From a virus: a stretch of 35,928 nt of DNA. Within the stretch, counting starts at the first letter, position 1. Every line of letters begins with the position of its first letter. Made by a program: the position numbers and the translations under genes. The stretch covers positions 1 to 35,928 of IMG/VR virus record IMGVR_UViG_3300009172_000022. One strand, given 5' to 3'. A model generated the notes under the pieces. The model saw nothing but the letters and a program-made list of their open reading frames with translations. It ran no database searches and was not told the DNA's origin. Below are positions 30,376 to 35,928 of this stretch, piece after piece.

Positions 30376-33300
30376 TTGCAATTTCCAAAGTTTTTACAAA
30401 GCGCCTTTGATAGACTAGGTAACGATCAAGAATCGATGAAGTCAGTAGCAGCTAATACTGCAACAACTGCCGCTTCGGTTACTGTGGGCGGTGATCTCTA
30501 TGAAAAATTAGATCACTTAGTAACCGCTATTGAAAACATGAAAGGTGGTATCGGAGGTACCACAAATCTTAAAGAAGCATTAGCACTTAGAATAGTTACA
30601 CCTGCACTAAAGCCAATAGGTTTAGGTTTAGGTTTTATTATTGATGCATTAAATAATGCACCTGGTGGTAAAGAATTAGGCAAAAAAATGGACGCCATAG
30701 TTGGTGGATTAGTTAAATTAGGCCAAGTCGGTAAGGCTATTTTATCATTTGCAGGTTATATTATATTAGCAATACCATTTCTTATGGTAGCTGCCGCAAC
30801 TATTCCAATATGGGCACCCTTAATATTTATTATTACTAAAACATTAATGTGGGCTGCTAAATCATTAGATAAGAAAACACTAAAATCGTTAAATGATTTA
30901 GGTGAAGTAGGTATTAATCTTTTAGTATTAGCTGGTTCACTAGCATTAATTGGACTAATAGCAGTTCCTGCAATTAAAGGGGCGCTTACAGCTGCTGTAA
31001 TAATATTAGCAGTAGGTGGAATATTTAAATTGTTACAAACAATGGATATTGCAGAAACACTAGAAGAAGTTGGACAAAATTTAATATCTGCAGGTTTAGG
31101 TATATTAGGTCTAGTGGTATTTTTAGCATTGTCTGGATTTATTTTAGAAGCAGTTGGATTTGAACCTTTAATGAAAGTTTTAGCGGTCGTTGGAGCAACA
31201 GCATTAACATTTTTTATAGTAGGTCTGTTTTCAAATCAAATAGAAAAAGGAGCTAGAGCGCTTATGTATGCCGCAGGTTCAATAATAGTCTTAGGGTTAT
31301 CACTTTTATTTATTAAATATGTATTAGGAGAATTAGGAGGCGGTGCTGGCACTGGTGATTCTATGGATCTAATGAATGCGTTACCATCATTGGGTGTAAT
31401 TATTGCAATTGGACTTATTTTTGCCATAGCTGGACAAGCAGCTGAGAGTATCGCTAAGGGTGCTTTAGCTATGATCGTTGTAGGTATTTCATTAATAGTA
31501 CTTTCATTTGGTCTAGATTTTATTAAAGATGCTGTTCCAGATTTTGACACAGGACTTGGTATATTGGCAATGGTTGGAGGATTAGCTCTTGTATTTGGTA
31601 TTGCCGGTGCAGGTCCAGTTCCCATGGCCATCGCACTAGGAGCAGGTGCATTGGCGTTAGTTGGGCTTTCTTTATTAGTAATTAGCTTAGGTTTAGCTGT
31701 AATAGGACCAGTTGTTAGTAAAATGACACTGCCACAAGCTGGCATGATTGCAATCATAATCGGTGGGTTAGCCGCTGGATTTGCAGCTGCAGGTCTCGCA
31801 TCACCTTTGATTATATTAGGTTCAGTCGCGATGATTCTAGCAGGAGGCGCAACTGTTATATTAGCAGGTGCATTAAAACTACTTTCTTTCTTAGATTTTT
31901 CATCCCTTGGTTCAATTAATGAAACAGGTAATAAAGCCTTTAATTATTCTGGACAAGTTAGTGAAGGTTTCTTAGGATTCGGTGCTGGTAGAAAGAAAAC
32001 AAATTTTGAAGTCGCGATGGATGCAATTGCAACGGGTATGTCACTCGGTCCATTACAAATAATGGGAATTTTAGCTGGAGCACCCACTTTAATTTTAGCT
32101 TCAACTGCATTAATAGGAATTGCAACAGGTCTTAGAGTATTTAAAATGATTATTGGTGATGCTGATTTACCTAGTCTTAAAACAAATATGAATTTTATTG
32201 TTTCTGGATTAGCAGAAGTATTTGCTAACGTCGGTGAAAAGTATGGAGGTGGAGGCGGTGGATTCATGGCTGCACTAAGAGGAAGTGGCGGAGAAGGTAC
32301 ATCAGTTGTAGCACAAGGTATTTCTGCAGTCGGCGGAATGGGTAGAGCACTTAAAGGTATTGCTAGAGGCGTTCAAGCCATGGCAGATCTTAAATTTCCT
32401 ACAGGATATGATAAAGATGGAAATCCAACGGGATATGAAACTATTAATTTAACAAAAGCTATTCCAAATTTAGTTGCTAATACTAAAGAGATCGTTATTG
32501 GTCTTAGTGGAGCATTTGCAGAAGTCGGCGGTGCAGAAGCTGCAAAAGGTGGTGGATGGTTTAGTAAAAACCCATATGAAAAAGGTATAGCCGTAGTTAA
32601 AAAAATGGGTGAGCCTCTTGCTAATTTAGCTAAAGGTGTTCAAGCCATGGCAAATCTTAAATTTCCTACGGCATTTGATAAAGATGGAAACCCAACTAAA
32701 TACGAAGCTATTGGTAATATACAAAAATTAAGTGGTAATTTAAAAACAAACACTAAAGCTCTTGTATTAGCATTATCTGGTGTATTTGAAGAGATTGGTA
32801 AATCAGATGCTGGAAAAGGAGGCGGCTGGTTTAGTAAATCTGATTTCGAAAGAGGTATTATGATTACAGAAATGTTATCTTCACCTTATTCTAGTTTAGC
32901 TGATTCTGTTAAAGACGTTCAGGAAATTGTTAAAGGTGTTACGAATCCTACTGAAATTAAAGAAAAAGTCGGTGCAATGATACAAGCAATCACAGCTGGC
33001 GAAGAAGATGATGTAAGTGTTATTGAGGCTAAAACAGGTTTCATTAGAGTTTTAGGTAACGTATATGAAAAGCTAGGAAAAGCTATACCATCAATAGTAG
33101 ATTCTATTGCTAAATTTACAATAGACAAAGCAAAAGCATTTGCAAGTATATTTGGAGGTGAATCACCCGCTAAATTATTTGAATCTAAAACTAAATTTAT
33201 GAACTCGTTACAGACTTCATATCTTAGAATGGCGATTGCTATTCCATTAATAGTCGGTTCCATTAATTCAGTAGAGGCTGAACAATTAGAATCGTTTTCT

Positions 33301-33987
33301 TCAGTATATGGTGGATCTATGGCAGGCGTTGAAGACGCAACATTAACTACAAGAAACAACTTATTTACTGCAGTTGGAAGTGCTTATGAAAAAGTCGGTA
33401 CTGCAAGTGGTAAAATAGCAACAGCTATAAATTCACTAGATGAAGATAAATTAGTAAAATATAAAGGACTATTTATAGGTGATGTTAGTAGACTTAGACC
33501 AATCGCGGGATATGAAGCACAAACAGAACTATGGGAGGCAATAGGTGAAAATACAGGAAAGGCTTCCAGTAGTATGCCTGGTATAACAGAAGCTATTAAT
33601 AATCTAGATATGTCTAAATTAGTTGAATCTAGAAAAATGTTTGAAGCTCTTGGAGTATTAGCAAATGGAGGTTCAGCATCTGATATATTAGAAAAAATGG
33701 GAGAATCTTTAGAAGATGCAATGGAAAGATTGGCAGATATTTTAATGGAATTCCAAACTTCTGTCGGTGAAGCAAGTTCAGGACAAGAAGGTATGTTAAC
33801 TCAATTGGCTAGTATGCCTGGAGATTTCTTAGGAGCTATAAGGCAAGGTGCTGGCGCTGGTGGCTCTGGAGACAGCGGCAAAATTACTAAAGCAATTACT
33901 GATCTTCGTAGAGCATTACAAGATACTGGAATTAAAGTAAAAGAATTACCTTCTAGTAATGCGTTAGATATACTGAATAGAGGATAA
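30376..33987 (+). CDS. 29: Tail tape measure protein (gp29-like position)
   Basis: At 1203 residues this is the longest gene in the window and follows the tail assembly pair, the usual place of the tape measure. Residues about 70-505 contain at least ten hydrophobic segments (e.g. LLVLAGSLALIGLIAVPAIKG split at IGLIAV, and many Gly/Ala/Ile stretches), typical of tape measures that insert into the host membrane. The C-terminal half is helical with two copies of an 89-residue repeat. T4 gp29 is only 590 residues, so the tail may be longer. No ATG exists between the upstream stop (30355) and residue 21; TTG at 30376 is the likely start, ATA codons (30361, 30370) or ATG 30436 are alternatives. 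T4 similarity is by position and type, not sequence. Confidence 0.8.
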   Translation: MQFPKFLQSAFDRLGNDQESMKSVAANTATTAASVTVGGDLYEKLDHLVTAIENMKGGIGGTTNLKEALALRIVTPALKPIGLGLGFIIDALNNAPGGKELGKKMDAIVGGLVKLGQVGKAILSFAGYIILAIPFLMVAAATIPIWAPLIFIITKTLMWAAKSLDKKTLKSLNDLGEVGINLLVLAGSLALIGLIAVPAIKGALTAAVIILAVGGIFKLLQTMDIAETLEEVGQNLISAGLGILGLVVFLALSGFILEAVGFEPLMKVLAVVGATALTFFIVGLFSNQIEKGARALMYAAGSIIVLGLSLLFIKYVLGELGGGAGTGDSMDLMNALPSLGVIIAIGLIFAIAGQAAESIAKGALAMIVVGISLIVLSFGLDFIKDAVPDFDTGLGILAMVGGLALVFGIAGAGPVPMAIALGAGALALVGLSLLVISLGLAVIGPVVSKMTLPQAGMIAIIIGGLAAGFAAAGLASPLIILGSVAMILAGGATVILAGALKLLSFLDFSSLGSINETGNKAFNYSGQVSEGFLGFGAGRKKTNFEVAMDAIATGMSLGPLQIMGILAGAPTLILASTALIGIATGLRVFKMIIGDADLPSLKTNMNFIVSGLAEVFANVGEKYGGGGGGFMAALRGSGGEGTSVVAQGISAVGGMGRALKGIARGVQAMADLKFPTGYDKDGNPTGYETINLTKAIPNLVANTKEIVIGLSGAFAEVGGAEAAKGGGWFSKNPYEKGIAVVKKMGEPLANLAKGVQAMANLKFPTAFDKDGNPTKYEAIGNIQKLSGNLKTNTKALVLALSGVFEEIGKSDAGKGGGWFSKSDFERGIMITEMLSSPYSSLADSVKDVQEIVKGVTNPTEIKEKVGAMIQAITAGEEDDVSVIEAKTGFIRVLGNVYEKLGKAIPSIVDSIAKFTIDKAKAFASIFGGESPAKLFESKTKFMNSLQTSYLRMAIAIPLIVGSINSVEAEQLESFSSVYGGSMAGVEDATLTTRNNLFTAVGSAYEKVGTASGKIATAINSLDEDKLVKYKGLFIGDVSRLRPIAGYEAQTELWEAIGENTGKASSSMPGITEAINNLDMSKLVESRKMFEALGVLANGGSASDILEKMGESLEDAMERLADILMEFQTSVGEASSGQEGMLTQLASMPGDFLGAIRQGAGAGGSGDSGKITKAITDLRRALQDTGIKVKELPSSNALDILNRG
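32371..32440 (+). repeat. Tape measure repeat, copy 1
   Basis: Encodes VQAMADLKFPTGYDKDGNP; the same segment recurs exactly 267 bases (89 codons) downstream with few changes, and a GGGWFSK motif trails each copy. Confidence 0.75.
32638..32707 (+). repeat. Tape measure repeat, copy 2
   Basis: Encodes VQAMANLKFPTAFDKDGNP, 267 bases after copy 1; trailing GGGWFSK recurs as well. Confidence 0.75.
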
Positions 33988-34006
33988 ATTCTAAATTTTG
34001 AAACTT

Positions 34007-34030
34007 TTTATACTTATTGTGGTATAATTA
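34007..34030 (+). promoter_or_regulatory. Possible host-type promoter before small-gene cluster
   Basis: TTTTTATACTTATTGTGGTATAATTA; the TTGTGGTATA core is identical to that at 35828-35837 and is preceded by a similar T-run. It lies 14 bases before the ATG at 34044. Confidence 0.55.
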
Positions 34031-34043
34031 CTAAACAAAATAA

Positions 34044-34328
34044 ATGAGAACATCGACTACTTCATATTATGATTCATCTACAATCACACATGCATCATAT
34101 AATTTTACAACCAAAGACTTAACAGTACATTTTAATCATGCTACATATGTTTATGAAGATGTGCCATTAGAAGACTTTTATTCTTTTGAAGGGGCAAAAT
34201 CTCAAGGAAAGGCTTTAAACGAATTTATTAAACCTAATTTTAAATTTGAGAAACTAACTAATCCAAACACAGTTCCGGGTAGTTTATTAAATGAATTACC
34301 ACCGGCTGATTATCAATTAGACAATTAA
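34044..34328 (+). CDS. KTSC-domain protein, 94 aa
   Basis: Residues about 8-65 show the KTSC domain pattern: an S-S-T-I-x-x-A-S-Y start, a TTKDLTVHF strand, a Y-V-Y-E-D-V-P strand, then a helix with F-E-G-A-K-S-Q-G-K-A-L-N-E-F-I. This domain is small, occurs in bacteria and phages, and its role is unknown (it was linked to lysyl-tRNA synthetase C-termini by name). The C-terminal 25 residues are proline-containing and unfolded. First gene of a cluster of small genes after the tape measure, with its own host-type promoter candidate. Confidence 0.75.
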   Translation: MRTSTTSYYDSSTITHASYNFTTKDLTVHFNHATYVYEDVPLEDFYSFEGAKSQGKALNEFIKPNFKFEKLTNPNTVPGSLLNELPPADYQLDN

Positions 34329-34333
34329 TACAC

Positions 34334-34534
34334 ATGACAAAAGCAAGTATTGTACAGAGATTATTAGATCAGAAGCATATCACAGCGGAAGAAGCAGTGA
34401 TTTTGTTACAAAACGAATCTTCACAGATTCCAATGTACAGGCACGGACCTAATCCATATTTTACAGATCCAGCATGGACCGGATCTCCACCGGATATTTA
34501 CTGTGAAACTAGTACAACCGAGAATATCGATTAA
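34334..34534 (+). CDS. Hypothetical small protein, 66 aa
   Basis: Five bases after the KTSC gene. The N-terminal half is helical with a repeat-like HITAEEAVILLQ (resembling SHOCT-like or small helical hairpins), and the C-terminal half is proline-rich with PYFTDPAWTGSPPDIYCE. The pattern Y-R-H-G-P-N-P-Y is distinctive, but I do not recognise it. Confidence 0.65.
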   Translation: MTKASIVQRLLDQKHITAEEAVILLQNESSQIPMYRHGPNPYFTDPAWTGSPPDIYCETSTTENID

Positions 34535-34545
34535 ATAGTATACTA

Positions 34546-34698
34546 ATGAAAAAACGCAGCAATTCGCGTGAGACAGATTTCAATCCTGAGGATAGAAAAC
34601 GTAATTTGAATTTTAAAAGAAAAAAACAACGTGATCAAGAAAGAAATATCGATCATAAAAAAATGTCTAATTTAAAAGATTTTGATGAGTACGAATAA
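34546..34698 (+). CDS. Hypothetical basic protein, 50 aa
   Basis: ATG at 34546, stop TAA at 34696-34698. Strongly basic (KKRSNSRET..., RKRNLNFKRKKQRDQERN) with an acidic tail (DFDEYE). The composition resembles small nucleic-acid-binding phage proteins. Its end overlaps the next gene by 14 bases. Confidence 0.55.
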   Translation: MKKRSNSRETDFNPEDRKRNLNFKRKKQRDQERNIDHKKMSNLKDFDEYE

Positions 34699-34918
34699 CA
34701 CATCTAAAGAAGAACGTGATTTTATTTACAAACATATTGAGAGCATCTTAGATGTTCCTGGTGATCTTAGTTCTGGGATCAATGGTTGTATACTCGCAAG
34801 TGCATATAGCAGAGCCTGTAACATCTTAGAATCCAATGGTTCTAATAAACCTAACATCGTCCACACAATAGATGATCCGGAATGTGAATTAACATATTTA
34901 GTAGAAAATGGACAATAA
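34685..34918 (+). CDS. Hypothetical protein, 77 aa
   Basis: Start taken at ATG 34685 (MSTNNTSKEERDF); it overlaps the end of the 50-residue gene. The chain is helical with an acidic end (TIDDPECELTYLVENGQ). Not recognised. Confidence 0.6.
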   Translation: MSTNNTSKEERDFIYKHIESILDVPGDLSSGINGCILASAYSRACNILESNGSNKPNIVHTIDDPECELTYLVENGQ

Positions 34919-34919
34919 A

Positions 34920-35051
34920 ATGATATTCTGGGATGAAATGTGGAATCAAAGTGCTCCCGTGCCAAATTCAGTTGATGGTATATGTTGTGGTAAATGGGAT
35001 AAAGAAGGTAAATGTAATTGTAAAAACAAAAACAATGAAAATACAAACTAA
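34920..35051 (+). CDS. Hypothetical cysteine-rich peptide, 43 aa
   Basis: ATG at 34920, one base after the previous stop; TAA at 35049-35051. Contains CCGKWDKEGKCNC, four cysteines in 13 residues, possibly a metal-binding or disulfide knot. The C-terminus is Lys/Asn-rich. The next gene starts 17 bases before its end. Confidence 0.5.
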   Translation: MIFWDEMWNQSAPVPNSVDGICCGKWDKEGKCNCKNKNNENTN

Positions 35052-35256
35052 AAACACAAAGTGGAACTTTAACTTTTCAATACCAACTATACTATTTGCA
35101 GTACCAACTGCATTAATAGGACATCATATTCATGGAAGTCTTTTTTGGGCATTTATAGATCTTTTATTCTGGCCGCTGGTTTGGATTAAATGGCTTATTT
35201 ACCACGAAGTAACAGTTACAATAATTAAAGAAACATTTAGCTGGTTTTTCGTATAA
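35035..35256 (+). CDS. Hypothetical membrane protein, 73 aa, two membrane segments
   Basis: Start taken at ATG 35035 (MKIQTKNTKWNF); an earlier ATG at 34933 would run through the preceding gene. Two hydrophobic helices are visible: IPTILFAVPTALIG and FWAFIDLLFWPLVWIKWLIY, joined by HHIHGS. A small inner-membrane protein; possible roles include holin-like lysis or superinfection exclusion, but the sequence does not decide. No lysozyme gene is seen next to it. Confidence 0.65.
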   Translation: MKIQTKNTKWNFNFSIPTILFAVPTALIGHHIHGSLFWAFIDLLFWPLVWIKWLIYHEVTVTIIKETFSWFFV

Positions 35257-35261
35257 CATAT

Positions 35262-35471
35262 ATGATACTAGATTATTCCAAACTTAATACTGAATACATT
35301 GCGTGGTCAATTGATATTGGTAATGGTAGAAATAAAGAGGATCAAAGATTTGGTCAACACTTATGGGCTAAATATGACAATATGAAAGACTTTACTGACG
35401 TGTTTCATAAAGAATCATGCGAAGAAGCATATTCTATATTATTAAGAGACTTATATAAATTAGAAAAATAA
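35262..35471 (+). CDS. Hypothetical protein, 69 aa
   Basis: Five bases after the membrane protein gene; its stop overlaps the next ATG (TAATG). Charged, aromatic-rich, with a C-terminal helix (EEAYSILLRDLYKLEK). Not recognised. Confidence 0.6.
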   Translation: MILDYSKLNTEYIAWSIDIGNGRNKEDQRFGQHLWAKYDNMKDFTDVFHKESCEEAYSILLRDLYKLEK

Positions 35472-35803
35472 TGGGACTACTGCAAAAAATAGCATGGCGA
35501 ACACGTAAGTGGAATGTTAAGATCAATTTATTAGATATCTTTTTACATGATGGAGACGGATGTTGGGGATTTACATTTTTTGAAGTTGTACATAATTTTG
35601 AAACAAGGGCTTTATTTTCTTTTGAGTTCAGATTACCTAACGGTGGCAATGTTAAACAATTTTCTATCGACAATTGGGATATTTTATTCACTAGACGTTT
35701 TTTATATAATTATTGGGAAAAGCTAGATGACAGAAACATGTGGCAAGGTAATCTCTCTAAAAGCGATATGTTTAAATTAAAAATACTTAGAAAAATACTT
35801 TAG
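35471..35803 (+). CDS. Hypothetical basic protein, 110 aa
   Basis: Start overlaps the previous stop by one base. A beta-rich aromatic protein (LLDIFLHDGDGCWGFTFFEVVH, here cited as DIFLHDGDGCWGFTFFE) with a basic C-terminus (KLKILRKIL). The layout resembles small unassigned phage proteins of early regions. No motif recognised. Confidence 0.6.
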   Translation: MGLLQKIAWRTRKWNVKINLLDIFLHDGDGCWGFTFFEVVHNFETRALFSFEFRLPNGGNVKQFSIDNWDILFTRRFLYNYWEKLDDRNMWQGNLSKSDMFKLKILRKIL

Positions 35804-35817
35804 CCAAAGTTTTTTTA

Positions 35818-35849
35818 TGTCAATTATTTGTGGTATATTAGTAGTATAA
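35818..35849 (+). promoter_or_regulatory. Possible host-type promoter before the last, truncated gene
   Basis: ATTTGTGGTATATTAG shares TTGTGGTATA with 34014-34026 and GTATATT with the RNase H promoter; a second GTATAAC lies at 35843-35849. It is preceded by a T7 run. Confidence 0.5.
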
Positions 35850-35867
35850 CAAATAAATAATAGCAAT

Positions 35868-35928
35868 ATGGACATTCACACACAAACAAGCATTGAGATT
35901 GATTTTAGTAGAGGACAAGAGTATACAC
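35868..35928 (+). CDS. Start of an unknown gene cut by the window end
   Basis: ATG at 35868 after an A-rich leader; the frame MDIHTQTSIEIDFSRGQEYT is open to the right edge. Too short to assign. Confidence 0.5.
   Translation, partial: MDIHTQTSIEIDFSRGQEYT

Noticed and set aside
31236-31757. 173-codon minus-strand frame inside the tape measure gene
   Set aside because: Pro/Ala/Ile-rich antisense of Gly/Ala/Ile membrane segments; no promoter or leader.
7382-33700. GATATATTA/GATATATTT inside genes (e.g. 7382, 20414, 25911, 33689)
   Set aside because: These are Asp-Ile or Ile-Leu codons in AT-rich coding DNA and differ from the exact motif at the end.
34933-35034. Earlier start for the small membrane protein
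   Set aside because: It runs through the 43-residue gene in another frame and adds a polar lead; ATG 35035 gives a normal two-helix protein.
1-35928. tRNA genes, CRISPR arrays, insertion sequences, integrase or attachment sites
   Set aside because: I saw no cloverleaf with T-loop sequence, no regularly spaced direct repeats with unique spacers, and no transposase or integrase motif in the frames read.

Overview
The window is part of the genome of a T4-like tailed phage (contractile-tailed myovirus). A large set of T4 core genes can be read directly: replicative helicase gp41, recombination nuclease gp47/gp46, late sigma factor gp55, head completion gp4, portal gp20, a gp67-like core protein, a prohead protease/scaffold (gp21/gp22), major capsid gp23, clamp loader gp44, RNase H, neck gp14, tail completion gp15, terminase gp16/gp17, sheath gp18, tube gp19, tail-assembly gp26/gp51 and a long tape measure. 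The DNA is strongly AT-rich. Start codons follow A-rich leaders with almost no Shine-Dalgarno sequence, and some promoters look like the TAnnTTTG type. Both fit a Bacteroidetes (flavobacteria-like) host, but that assignment is inference.

Layout. 1-5162: replication/recombination operon (possible UvsX tail, unknown, gp41, gp33-like candidate, gp47, gp46) with abutting or overlapping genes. 5167-7519: gp15-like tail completion protein and an unknown coiled-coil protein, closed by a terminator. 7521-14779: gp55, gp4, a conserved unknown, portal, gp67-like, protease-scaffold fusion and major capsid, closed by a terminator. 14806-16613: a large low-complexity head-associated protein, then the only minus-strand gene, which carries plus-strand terminators inside it. 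17091-20662: clamp loader, RNase H/FEN and three unknown small proteins. 20654-28788: neck, terminases, sheath and tube, closed by a UUCG-loop terminator. 28792-33987: small ribbon-helix-helix protein, gp26, gp51 (apparently joined by a +1 frameshift) and tape measure. 34022-35928: a run of small, mostly unknown genes between two host-like promoters, probably early genes. No intergenic stretch exceeds about 110 bases. I saw no tRNA gene, CRISPR array or insertion sequence.

Regulation. Ten exact copies and two near copies of GATATATAA lie just upstream of virion genes. I read this as the phage late promoter, served by the gp55 sigma factor encoded here; it resembles but is not identical to T4 TATAAATA. 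A second class (GTATAAC / GTATATT) precedes the gp55, clamp loader, RNase H and small-gene regions and probably uses host sigma.

Most interesting points: an RF2-like CTT-TAA-G site where gp26 runs into a gp51-like frame; an in-frame protease-scaffold fusion with a candidate internal scaffold start; 14-residue scaffold repeats carrying prohead-protease-type sites; hairpins near the 5' ends of the major capsid and tape measure transcripts; and a neck protein with an added lectin-like domain.
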